Assembly (NCBI RefSeq): GCF_018987265.1 | Contig: NZ_CP076854.1 | Location: 1 to 64,000, forward strand | DNA length: 64,000 bases | Direction of reading: 5' to 3' | DNA from: Rhizobium sp. WYJ-E13 | GTDB lineage: Bacteria; Pseudomonadota; Alphaproteobacteria; Rhizobiales; Rhizobiaceae | In this document: piece by piece, positions 45,217-53,415 of the stretch | Numbering within the stretch: position 1 is the first letter of the stretch | Layout of the letters: the number at the start of each line of letters is the position of its first letter | Notes under the pieces: model-generated | The model's input: the letters and a program-made list of their open reading frames with translations, nothing else | What the model was told of the DNA's origin: nothing | The model's database searches: none | Made by a program: the position numbers and the translations under genes

Positions 45217-46140
45217 ATGGACAGACTACAGGCGATGACCGCCTTTGTGCGGGTGGTGGAGACGGGGTCGTTCTCAGCGGCGGCTCGCCAGATCGGCGTC
45301 GGCCAGCCGGCGATCTCGAAAACAATCGCGCAACTGGAGGATCGCCTGCAGGTCCGCCTTCTCATCCGCTCCACCCACGGCCTGACGCCGACCGATGCAG
45401 GCTTGCGTTTCTTTGAGCGGGCAAGAACAGCAATCCAGGAAGCCGACGAGGCGGAGCTGGAAGCAAAGGGCTCTGGCGCGGGCCTGTCGGGCCGCCTCCG
45501 GATCTGCGCAGCGACCACCTTTGCCAGGATCATGGTCCTGCCGCATCTGTCACAGTTCATGGACAGCCATCCGGATCTCGACGTCGACGTCCTCCTGGAC
45601 GATCGCGTCATCGACCTCATATCCGAGGGTATAGACGTGGCGCTGAGAATGGGCGAGCTCGCCGATTCCTCTGCCGTAGCGAGGAGGCTCGCCACCGGTC
45701 GCCGCTCCGTGATGGCGACGCCCGCCTATCTCGAACGTCACGGCATGCCGCTCGTGCCGGCTGATCTCGCGGCCCATCAGGCCGTCGTCTATACCCAGCT
45801 TGGCAACAACTGGATCTTCAGCCGTGAGGGAACGGAAGCTTCCGTGGCCGTCACCGGCAGGGCCCGTTTCAGTGCCGCGGAAGGCATCCGAACCGCCGTC
45901 TTGTCGCATATGGGCCTGGCGGTTGCTTCCGACTGGATGTTTGCGCCGGAATTAGCCGACGGCACGGTGCGGCGCGTCCTGGAAGACTGGGAACTTCCAA
46001 GGATCGATCTTTGGGCTGTCTTCCCGACCGGCAGGTTGGCAAGTGCGAAAGCGCGTGCCTTCGCCGATTTCGCAGGATCAGTCGTTGTTGCGCAAAGCGC
46101 GTACGATTGGCCGGCGTTGTCAACGCAACCTCTCATCTAA
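45217..46140 (+). CDS. LysR-family transcriptional regulator
   Basis: The 307-residue protein follows AAGGAGAA. Its N-terminal helix-turn-helix reads MDRLQAMTAFVRVVETGSFSAAARQIGVGQPAISKTIAQLEDRLQVRLL and is followed by a LysR effector domain (SGRLRICAATTFARIMVLPHL, VALRMGELADSSAVARRLA). It is divergent from GST-crotonase-peroxiredoxin-SDR and is their likely regulator. Confidence 0.93.
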   Translation: MDRLQAMTAFVRVVETGSFSAAARQIGVGQPAISKTIAQLEDRLQVRLLIRSTHGLTPTDAGLRFFERARTAIQEADEAELEAKGSGAGLSGRLRICAATTFARIMVLPHLSQFMDSHPDLDVDVLLDDRVIDLISEGIDVALRMGELADSSAVARRLATGRRSVMATPAYLERHGMPLVPADLAAHQAVVYTQLGNNWIFSREGTEASVAVTGRARFSAAEGIRTAVLSHMGLAVASDWMFAPELADGTVRRVLEDWELPRIDLWAVFPTGRLASAKARAFADFAGSVVVAQSAYDWPALSTQPLI

Positions 46141-46304
46141 AGGGCGGAATCTCCTATCTCATCCAAAGATGAAGCCTGTCGAGACAAGCTCGACCGATAC
46201 CGTTGTACCGGACGTCTCTCGTTAATTTGATCTGGCGGAAATTGTATGCGTTCGTCTAAGGCTCTACGCATTCTCCGGTCAAACGCTTACGGAGGAGCCT
46301 GCTG

Positions 46305-47114
46305 GTGATTAGATCCATTTTATTCTGGTGGTTGGCACTCGCTGCGATGTCGAGTCCCTCGCTCGCTGCGGTTCCTTGCGGCGGCTCCGTGGCCTGTCCG
46401 TTGAAGGACGGAGATTATCGGATCGAGTTGCCGAAAAATGGCGATATCCGGGGCGCCTACGTTTTCTTTCACGGCTACAAAAGTTCGGCCGAACTGCAAA
46501 TGCAACAACGGCCTCTCGTCGATACGACCACGTCACATCATCTCGCTTTTGTGGCGGTAGACGGCATCAATGGGAACTGGTCGTTTCCAAACAGCGCCCG
46601 CCCGGGGAGAGACGAAAAGCAATTCATTGCCGATGTCCTCGAGGACCTGAGGCAACGCTACGGCTTCACGCCGGATAAAACGGTGATCGGGGGATTTTCC
46701 ATCGGCGCCTCGATGGCTTGGTACACCGCTTGTCAGCAAGGGGAAAAGGCGGTTGCCTTGCTTACTTTCTCCGGGGTGTTCTGGGATCCCCTTCCAAAAG
46801 CCGAGGATTGTGTTGCAGAGGTTCCGCCCACCATCCATTTTCATGGAACCGCGGATCAGACCTTTCCTTTAGCGGGACGCTCTCTCGGGGGCCATTTTCA
46901 CCAGGGAAATGCCTATGACAGCGTGGCGATCCTGCGCTCACGCGCGAAATGCGATGCCAAGGATGCGAAGACGATCATGCTTGATAACATTAAATGCGAC
47001 GATGTTCCCGGCTGCATCCGGGGCGACAGCATCATGTGCATCCACAACGGCGGCCACGAAGCCCACGCCGACATGCTCGATGCGGGCCTGACGGCCATTG
47101 GCTTTCCAAGATGA
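46305..47114 (+). CDS. Exported alpha/beta hydrolase of the polyhydroxybutyrate depolymerase/feruloyl esterase type
   Basis: A GTG start at 46305 with GGAGGAG seven bases upstream gives a signal peptide (LFWWLALAAMSSPSLAAV). The 269-residue mature region contains GAYVFFHGYKSS, the nucleophile elbow IGGFSIGASMAW, an aspartate in HFHGTADQTFP and a histidine in IHNGGHEAHAD, a full catalytic triad. The pattern is that of LpqC-like/esterase PHB depolymerase relatives. Six cysteines could form periplasmic disulphides. Substrate not known. Confidence 0.85.
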   Translation: MIRSILFWWLALAAMSSPSLAAVPCGGSVACPLKDGDYRIELPKNGDIRGAYVFFHGYKSSAELQMQQRPLVDTTTSHHLAFVAVDGINGNWSFPNSARPGRDEKQFIADVLEDLRQRYGFTPDKTVIGGFSIGASMAWYTACQQGEKAVALLTFSGVFWDPLPKAEDCVAEVPPTIHFHGTADQTFPLAGRSLGGHFHQGNAYDSVAILRSRAKCDAKDAKTIMLDNIKCDDVPGCIRGDSIMCIHNGGHEAHADMLDAGLTAIGFPR

Positions 47115-47254
47115 TCCTATTCCCGAAAATTAGCTGAAGCTCCTTGTAACAACTGGCCGGAATCTTGCGAACTAGTCTAGTCGGCAGCAAGGCCGTTCAG
47201 CCTGGCGAGATCTGACCGAGAGTTTCGGGCCTTGCGTTACAAAGGAACTTGATC

Positions 47255-47800
47255 ATGCTTCATTCCGTCGTATGCCCCAGCATGGGCCACGCCATCGTCC
47301 ATCACTTTGGAGACGGCGCGGCTGTCTGGGGACAGATGATTACACCAAGCATTGCCCACCTCATTCAGTCCCATCGCGACTTTCCGATCGATTTTTCTCG
47401 CGTTCGTCCGGGCATCGTTTTCGAGGTTGAAACGGCTGGCGCGTTGCTGCCGCACGTGATCGATGCTTCGACGCTGCGAGTTCATGTCGGGGCAACTGCA
47501 TTTCGCCATGCCGCGGGCAGGACGGATGCAACGGTTGAAGCCGTCGCTCGGATCGATGTTGGCGGCGACTGCACTCTGAAAGTTTGGGGGAAGGCGACAG
47601 CCGAGGAACCATCGCGGCAGGAGCAATCCCGCAGCCACGACCCGGCTTCCGCGACTCCGATTATTTTCACGGTGACATTCTGGGAGATCGCTCGGGCGAC
47701 CGAAGCCCGCTTCGATCAGTTGCTGCGTGAATCGGCCGAGAAGGATCGTGAAATCCGGCAGCTTCGGGCTCAGGTCGCGCTTGCGATGTGCTCGCAGTAA
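47255..47800 (+). CDS. Hypothetical protein, 181 residues, coiled-coil C-terminus
   Basis: ATG at 47255 has AAAGGAA about eight bases upstream. The product has no signal peptide or membrane segment. The C-terminal segment FWEIARATEARFDQLLRESAEKDREIRQLRAQVALA should be a helix or coiled coil. No family is recognised. A longer minus-strand frame covers the same DNA but lacks gene-like composition and a ribosome site, so I prefer the plus strand. It lies between an exported hydrolase and a YHS-domain protein. Confidence 0.55.
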   Translation: MLHSVVCPSMGHAIVHHFGDGAAVWGQMITPSIAHLIQSHRDFPIDFSRVRPGIVFEVETAGALLPHVIDASTLRVHVGATAFRHAAGRTDATVEAVARIDVGGDCTLKVWGKATAEEPSRQEQSRSHDPASATPIIFTVTFWEIARATEARFDQLLRESAEKDREIRQLRAQVALAMCSQ

Positions 47801-47902
47801 ACCATCTGCGCGGACGCACGACTTCGTGAACACTGCGAGCGGTAACGTCTCGCCTGTCGCCTGCGTATTGAGAGCGTTCATCTCAACTGCAAAGGAAAGA
47901 CC

Positions 47903-48367
47903 ATGACCTTCTTCGTCCCGCGTATTCTGCCGATGGCGGCGGCAGCACTTGTTGTATTGTCTACTGCGTCGATCGCTTGCGCCGATGAGATCTACGCTAC
48001 CAATGGCGCTGCCATCAACGGTTATGATGCGGTCGCGTATTTCACTGACCATAAGCCTGTGAAGGGAAGCCAAGAGTTTTCGACCTCCCACAAGGGCGCC
48101 ACCTTCTACTTCGCGTCCGCCGCGCATCGTGATGCCTTCGCGAAAAACCCGGAACACTACGCACCACAATATGGTGGGTACTGCGCCTTCGGCACCGCTC
48201 AAGGCCACAAAGCGCCTACCCAGCCGCAGGCATTTACCATCGTCAATGACAAGCTCTATCTCAACTACAACGACGAGGTCGCAAAGACCTGGCGGTCGGA
48301 TATTGGCGGCTACGTCAAAAAGGCAAATGCCAATTGGGACGCTGTGAGGGCCCAACCCGCCCCTTGA
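47903..48367 (+). CDS. Exported YHS-domain protein
   Basis: The 154-residue product has a signal peptide (AALVVLSTASIACADE) and a single YHS-type domain: INGYDAVAYFTDHKPVKGSQEFSTSHKGATFYFASAAHRDAFAKNPEHYAPQYGGYCAFGTAQGHK. YHS domains are small metal-associated modules; in exported forms like this the histidines and the cysteine of GGYCAFG are candidate ligands. AAAGGAAAG precedes the ATG. Function beyond a likely metal or copper link is unknown. Confidence 0.9.
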   Translation: MTFFVPRILPMAAAALVVLSTASIACADEIYATNGAAINGYDAVAYFTDHKPVKGSQEFSTSHKGATFYFASAAHRDAFAKNPEHYAPQYGGYCAFGTAQGHKAPTQPQAFTIVNDKLYLNYNDEVAKTWRSDIGGYVKKANANWDAVRAQPAP

Positions 48368-48850
48368 CTGGCGCCATTACCAAGCACTGCCCGTCCGTGT
48401 AAGTGGGCGGGCGGAACATCGAAGCCATTTTAGGTCCAAGTCATCATTTCTGCACCTCGCATTTCCCATCGCCATCCCGACCGACTTCGCGATTGTCAAA
48501 GATCGATTGTCACTGATCTCAACAATCTGATCGATCGTGCGACCGCCATCGGCTGGAACAGGCGGGAAATCAATGTGGCCCTTGCCGAACTGTTGGATGC
48601 CGAACCTGAAGACGCAGATAGCTTGCTTCGCGCAATGGTCGACTATGCAGGCCAGCCGGCGCGGCATGTCGCGTAGCGGCCTGGCGCTTACAGGTTTTGC
48701 GATCTGCGAGCAAAGCATGCGCGTCCTGGCCATAGCCTTCTGGCGCGCTGAGCAAGATTCAGTAGTGCGGCGCGATCCGCAAGGCGCCCGTAGCGTGACA
48801 GAACACTTTGACGGTCACTGAGTTTTGGCAGTTCTCCGAAAGCGATTACC
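48368..48850. other. Gene-poor stretch with a possible coding remnant
   Basis: A plus-strand frame around 48509-48676 reads TDLNNLIDRATAIGWNRR, then INVALAELLDAEPEDADSLLRAM, and stops at 48676. This is protein-like, but no start codon with a ribosome site precedes it, so it may be a decayed gene. Nothing else in the interval is convincing, and both flanking genes end into it. Confidence 0.3.
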
Positions 48851-50062
48851 TTATGATGCTGCGTTGTCCTCGCTGTCGCGCAGCAACTGCAGGATATCGT
48901 GGCGATCCTGGTCAACATGAGGGGGAGCCCGATCAAAGCGCACCGGCGTCGCCGACATTTTCAGAGGATTTCCAAGAAGCCGCAGAGGCCGTCCGTCTTG
49001 CGTCGGCATCTCTACCACCATCTCGCGCGCCAGTGTGTGCGGATTGGAAACGACCTGATCGATCGTTGCCACTCGACCGGCGGGTATTTCGGCTGCAATG
49101 AGCCGCTGCTCCCAGTTTTCTGCCGTGTCGGCGCGCAGGGCGGTGGTCACCATTCCATCCAGAGCATCGATGTTGATGACCCTGTCGCGGTTGCGGGCGA
49201 AGCGTTCGTCGCCGGCAAGCTCCGGCATGCCGATGGCTTGGCAGAAACGGACAAACTGCTGATCGTTTCCGACTGCAATTGCGATTTCGCCGTCAGCCGT
49301 TGCGAAAGTCTGATATGGCGCGATGTTCGGATGCCTGTTGCCGATCCGTACGGGTATCTTGCCGGACACAAGATGGTTCGTTGCTGCGTTGATCAGCCAG
49401 GCGACCTGCGCGTCGTAAAGGGCGAGGTCGATGTATTGGCCCTCTCCGGTGTGATCGCGATGGCGAAGGGCCGCCAGGATGCCGACAGTTGCATACATGC
49501 CACACATCACATCCGCGATCCCGAGACCGACCTTGACCGGCCGGCCGCCGTTCGCGTCACTGTCACCGGTAATGCTCATGATGCCACCCATGGCCTGGAT
49601 CAGGAAATCATAGCCAGTGCGGTCGGCGTAGGGGCCCGTCTGGCCGAAGCCGGAGATCGCGCACCAGACAATATCCGGCTTGATCTTCCTGATGTCGTCA
49701 TAACCAAGGCCGCGGCGGGCGAGATCGCCTGGCTTGTAGTTTTCGACGACGACATCGCAAATTGCCGCGAGCCGTTTGACGAGGGCCACCCCATCGTCAG
49801 TGGCAAGATCGATCGCGATCGATCGCTTGTTGCGGTTGGCAGACAGAAAGTAGGCGCTGAGATCGCTGTCGCTGCCATCCGCATTCGGGACGAAGGGTGG
49901 CCCCCACCCGCGGGTATCGTCACCGGCGCCCGGCCGTTCGACCTTGATCACATCAGCGCCCAGATCGGCAAGGAGTTGTGTCGCCGTTGGCCCGGCAAGG
50001 ATGCGCGAGAGGTCGAGGATGCGCAAACCTTCGAGGCTGGCGGGTTTTTGATGATTGGGCAT
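48851..50062 (-). CDS. Class III CoA-transferase (CaiB/BaiF/Frc family)
   Basis: The 403-residue protein has the family opening GLRILDLSRILAGPTATQLLADLGADVIKVERPGAGDDTRGWGPPF, NRNKRSIAIDLATDDG, VVENYKPGDLARRGLGYDD and SGFGQTGPYADRTGYD. The aspartate in VGLGIADVMCGMYA aligns by pattern with the residue that forms the aspartyl-CoA anhydride in formyl-CoA transferase. It moves CoA between carboxylates such as oxalate, carnitine or succinate. It is the last gene of an operon after a ThDP enzyme and an OpgC-like protein, seven bases from the latter. Pairing with the ThDP enzyme recalls the formyl-CoA transferase/oxalyl-CoA decarboxylase couple, but that is unproven. Confidence 0.92.
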   Translation of the reverse strand: MPNHQKPASLEGLRILDLSRILAGPTATQLLADLGADVIKVERPGAGDDTRGWGPPFVPNADGSDSDLSAYFLSANRNKRSIAIDLATDDGVALVKRLAAICDVVVENYKPGDLARRGLGYDDIRKIKPDIVWCAISGFGQTGPYADRTGYDFLIQAMGGIMSITGDSDANGGRPVKVGLGIADVMCGMYATVGILAALRHRDHTGEGQYIDLALYDAQVAWLINAATNHLVSGKIPVRIGNRHPNIAPYQTFATADGEIAIAVGNDQQFVRFCQAIGMPELAGDERFARNRDRVINIDALDGMVTTALRADTAENWEQRLIAAEIPAGRVATIDQVVSNPHTLAREMVVEMPTQDGRPLRLLGNPLKMSATPVRFDRAPPHVDQDRHDILQLLRDSEDNAAS

Positions 50063-50069
50063 CGATGCC

Positions 50070-51227
50070 TCACGATTTCCAGGGAGACGCTTTGAACCAA
50101 CGGACGAGATAGGCGGTGCCGATCAGAGTCGCGAAGCCAAACAGGTTGCCGATGACTTCGGCGCCGCTCGTGCGGCCTGCGTGATCAAGTGCGATACCGA
50201 TCGGTTGGGCGATGACCATGCCGGTGATGAAGACGGCGAGCGATTGCTGTCCGACAACGGTCAACACACGTACGACCGGACCGCGCAGACGGGATCCCTT
50301 TTCTCCAACCAAGTGGACGGCGATATAGCAAAGCGCCATGAAATGAACGAAGCGAAGGATGCCGAAATCTGATTTATCGGTCAACGGAACGATCCGCGCT
50401 GCGGCCATCTGGAAAAAGGGGTGAACTTCCTGGAAACGGACCCACGCGAAAGGCACCGTCGCAATCACGAGGACAATCGCAAGCGCCATCAGGCGGAGGT
50501 CGTAGTCCGGTGCCGGCAGATTTCCTCGCATGAGGAAGAAACCGGTGAAGAAGAGAAACTGCCAGCCGAACGGATCGAAGAACCAGGGGCGGTCCGACCA
50601 AGGTTCGGCCGGCAGGTGAGTCAGGCCAAACTGCGTGGCAAGCCACAGGACGGTCATCAGAAATATCGGCAGGGCGTGGTGCAGTTTCGACGCAAAGATC
50701 ATCACCGGCATCAGCGCCAGGATGACGATGTACATCGGCAGAATGTCGAAATAGTTCGGCACGTAGGTCAGCGTCAGCAAGCCGGCCAGCAGGTGGCCCG
50801 GATCCTTCATGAAGGGTACGAGGTTCAGGCTGTCGACATAGGTGACACCATCGTAGCGCGTTCCGGCGACCACCATGATTGCGGAGACAACGATGAAGAC
50901 GGCAATGTGCGCCCAGAAGATCTGCCAGATGCGCTGCGCGACACGGGCGATCAGCGCAATCGCACCGTTGCGGTCAAAGGTCGAGCCGAACGCGATGGCA
51001 GAAGCCATACCCGATTGAAAGACGAACATCTCCGTGGCGTCCGAAAACCCGAAGCGGGCCGGAATCCAGAGCGCCCAGCCGTCGTTTGGTATATGGGCAA
51101 GCAGGATGATCAGCATGCCGACGCCACGAAAAAAGTCGAGGCGCGGATCACGAGCCCGCTTGGCCTTCGCACCAGCCGGAACTGTCGTCTGATGGGAATC
51201 AGAAAGCGCCGTCGTAGGCGCTGGCAT
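50070..51227 (-). CDS. opgC: OpgC-like integral membrane protein (glucan succinyl/acyl transferase)
   Basis: The 385-residue protein (start at 51227 proposed, overlapping the ThDP gene by 29 bases) begins its conserved part with DPRLDFFRGVGMLIILLAHIPNDGW and FGFSDATEMFVFQSGMASA, the OpgC signature, and has about ten membrane helices. OpgC proteins add succinyl or related acyl groups to osmoregulated periplasmic glucans; in rhizobia these are cyclic beta-glucans. Its operon partners handle acyl-CoA and ThDP chemistry, which could supply or recycle the acyl donor. That link is inference. A frame start at 51311 would extend further into the upstream gene. Confidence 0.88.
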   Translation of the reverse strand: MPAPTTALSDSHQTTVPAGAKAKRARDPRLDFFRGVGMLIILLAHIPNDGWALWIPARFGFSDATEMFVFQSGMASAIAFGSTFDRNGAIALIARVAQRIWQIFWAHIAVFIVVSAIMVVAGTRYDGVTYVDSLNLVPFMKDPGHLLAGLLTLTYVPNYFDILPMYIVILALMPVMIFASKLHHALPIFLMTVLWLATQFGLTHLPAEPWSDRPWFFDPFGWQFLFFTGFFLMRGNLPAPDYDLRLMALAIVLVIATVPFAWVRFQEVHPFFQMAAARIVPLTDKSDFGILRFVHFMALCYIAVHLVGEKGSRLRGPVVRVLTVVGQQSLAVFITGMVIAQPIGIALDHAGRTSGAEVIGNLFGFATLIGTAYLVRWFKASPWKS

Positions 51228-52830
51228 CGAACCTACAGGCGATGAGGCTGAAGCCCGGCCGGTGGTCGGCACCCTCAAGCTCGGTACGGAAGTCATCGAT
51301 TGTCTCCACATTCACACCATAGCCACCAAACGCTTTGGCGACGGCAGCAAAATCTGTTTCACCCAGAGCGACGCCCGCTGGAGCGAGGCCGGCGGACGCC
51401 TGTTTCATCGCGATCAGCGCGAGGCTGCGGTCCTGAAACAGGACGATCGTCAACGGCAGGTTAAGATCGCGAAGGGTTGCCAGTTCGCCGATACCCATCT
51501 CCAGGCCACCATCACCCATGACAGCAAAGACCCGTCGTGAGGGATCGGCCACCTTGGCACCGATTGCCAGCGGCAACGCCGCATTCATCGTGCAGAAGCC
51601 GGCGGACTGGAGGAGAGAAAGCGGCGTGACGGCGCGCCATTTCTGCGAGAGCAGAATGCGGTGGGCGCCGCTGTCGACTGTAACCAGGCCATCTGTCCCG
51701 GCTGCCTCATTCAGGTGATCGACAATGATGTGCGGGCCCCAGGCGTCCTTCGTCGAAAAGAGGCGATCGAGCGCTGCTTTCGCTGCAGCCGGCTCGTGAC
51801 TGGGCCACGTCTGACGCTCGACGAGCGAGCCGTTGAGCGCCTGTAACATGCTTTTCGTGTCTGCCGAAATCCATGTGCCCGCGTGATGCATGGCATGATC
51901 GACAAGAGCCCCGGAAATATCGATGAGCTTCGCCTGGTCGGACACGAAATCGAGCCAGCCGAGCCGCATTTCGATCGGGTCATAGCCGAAGGCAAGCACT
52001 AGGTCCGCCTTGTCGAATAACGGAAGAAGGACCCGGTCGGCAAGCGGCGACAGTCCGGCGCCACCAAGGGACAGGGGGTGGTCCTCGGGAATGGTGCCTT
52101 TCGCCTTATAGGTCGTGATAACGGGCGCTCCGATGGTCTCGGCCAAATGTTGCAGGGCAGGGCCGGCCTGATTGCGTGCAGTTTCAAGACCGACAAGAAG
52201 TAGGGGCCGTTCGGCTGCGCGGATTCGCTCTGCAAGGAGGCGAACGCCAGGATCCGTGACGGAAGCAGGGGTGATGAACCGTTTTGGAGCCTCGGGAATG
52301 AACGCGCTTGGGCTCAAGCTCGCGGCAACGGCGGGCGAAAGGTCCAGGTGGACCGGCCCCATGGGTTCCGTCGTCGCGATCGCCAGGGCGCGCGCCACAG
52401 TGGACGCGGCGCTTTCCTGCTCCACTTCAAAAGAAGCCTTGACGAGTGGGCGCAGAAGCTGGGCGTGGTCGATCACCTGATGCGTATAGCGAGCACGTGT
52501 TGTCCGATCGACGACCCCCGAAATCACGATCAGCGGAACCCGCTCCTGCACGGCGTCAGCAATTCCGTTGACGGCATTGGCAAGACCTGGGCCGACAGTC
52601 GTCACCAGAAGTTCCGGATTGCCGCTGATCGTGCTGGCACCCGCTGCCATGATCGCCGCAGAGGTCTCGTGGCGCGTCAGGTTGAACGTTATTCCCGCCG
52701 CCTGCAAAGCATCGATCAGTGTGACGATCTCACCGCCAGGCACACCAAAGGCATGGCGTACCTGATGTGCACGAAGGGTCTTGGCAACGATGTCAGCGAC
52801 ACGATTCGCATTTTTTTTGGGTTGAGACAT
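51199..52830 (-). CDS. Thiamine diphosphate-dependent enzyme (acetolactate synthase/oxalyl-CoA decarboxylase superfamily)
   Basis: The 543-residue protein has the N-terminal ThDP PYR domain (HAFGVPGGEIVTLIDALQ, catalytic glutamate in RHETSAA, VTTVGPGLANAVNGIADA), a central domain and the C-terminal PP domain with VMGDGGLEMGIGELATLRDLNLPLTIVLFQD. The usual GDG-N25-NN metal motif ends QD here instead of NN, a noticeable variation. The family includes acetolactate synthase, benzoylformate decarboxylase and oxalyl-CoA decarboxylase. It heads a minus-strand operon with opgC and a class III CoA-transferase; the latter favours an acyl-CoA lyase or decarboxylase role. The exact reaction is not determined. 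Confidence 0.88.
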   Translation of the reverse strand: MSQPKKNANRVADIVAKTLRAHQVRHAFGVPGGEIVTLIDALQAAGITFNLTRHETSAAIMAAGASTISGNPELLVTTVGPGLANAVNGIADAVQERVPLIVISGVVDRTTRARYTHQVIDHAQLLRPLVKASFEVEQESAASTVARALAIATTEPMGPVHLDLSPAVAASLSPSAFIPEAPKRFITPASVTDPGVRLLAERIRAAERPLLLVGLETARNQAGPALQHLAETIGAPVITTYKAKGTIPEDHPLSLGGAGLSPLADRVLLPLFDKADLVLAFGYDPIEMRLGWLDFVSDQAKLIDISGALVDHAMHHAGTWISADTKSMLQALNGSLVERQTWPSHEPAAAKAALDRLFSTKDAWGPHIIVDHLNEAAGTDGLVTVDSGAHRILLSQKWRAVTPLSLLQSAGFCTMNAALPLAIGAKVADPSRRVFAVMGDGGLEMGIGELATLRDLNLPLTIVLFQDRSLALIAMKQASAGLAPAGVALGETDFAAVAKAFGGYGVNVETIDDFRTELEGADHRPGFSLIACRFDASAYDGAF

Positions 52831-52868
52831 TACACGAGCCCCCCTCGAAGTTTATTCTGAGGCGAGAA

Positions 52869-52901
52869 GCCCGCCCGGCGGATGGTTAGGACCGGGCGGG
52901 C
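52869..52901 (-). terminator. Terminator hairpin after the membrane protein gene
   Basis: GCCCGCCCGG (52869-52878) and CCGGGCGGGC (52892-52901) form a perfect 10-base GC-rich stem with a 13-base loop, five bases past the stop of the minus-strand gene that ends at 52906. On the minus strand it is followed by TTCTCG. It separates that gene from the ThDP operon start. Confidence 0.65.
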
Positions 52902-52905
52902 CTCT

Positions 52906-53388
52906 TCAGCGTTCCGTCAGGCGGACGACGAACGCGACGACGGTGCCGAACAGGATATGGCCGATCAGCGAGGCCCAGGTCAGGGTGATGAAGCCGAGAA
53001 ATGGCGGCAATCCCGCAAAGAGATGGGCCATCACGTAAAGTGCAAACACCCACAAGCCTGTTCCAAAGCCGATGCCGGTAAGGATCAGCGGCAGGCTCGG
53101 GAAGATCAGTCGCTGCAGCGGCCGGGCGATGAACAGATAGCCGATCGGATAGAAGATAATGCCGACGATGGCGTGGATTGCCTCGGCGGCCAGCAGATTG
53201 TTAAAGCCGAAGACGGACTGCACGAGAGCTGCAGGCTCCAGCGGTCCCCCGACCCAAAGCGGAGTGATGACGCGCGCCCAGATCTCCCAGGTGATGTCCG
53301 CTGCGAGGCCCGCCAGCACGATCGTGCGCGCCAGGCTCGGTTGGATCTCCGGAAAGATTGCCGGCTTTTGCATTTCCATCATTGTCAT
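52906..53388 (-). CDS. Small integral membrane protein, four predicted helices
   Basis: AAGGAGA lies seven bases before the ATG. The 160-residue protein has about four membrane helices (near residues 20-40, 62-88, 95-120 and 130-155) with a short N-terminal cytoplasmic region and histidines in the helices (AIHAIVG, VMAHLFAG, LIGHILFG). These could bind haem or metal, but no family motif is certain. It is 27 bases downstream of the TPR gene and probably co-transcribed with it. Function unknown. Confidence 0.8.
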   Translation of the reverse strand: MTMMEMQKPAIFPEIQPSLARTIVLAGLAADITWEIWARVITPLWVGGPLEPAALVQSVFGFNNLLAAEAIHAIVGIIFYPIGYLFIARPLQRLIFPSLPLILTGIGFGTGLWVFALYVMAHLFAGLPPFLGFITLTWASLIGHILFGTVVAFVVRLTER

Positions 53389-53415
53389 GACTTTTCTCCT
53401 TGTTTGGGGATGCGC

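Noticed and set aside
47237..48355. Minus-strand frame of 372 codons
   Set aside because: It overlaps the YHS-domain gene and the 47255 gene on the other strand, and its translation has no domain character.
48899..50095. Plus-strand frame of 398 codons
   Set aside because: Antisense to the well-supported CoA-transferase.
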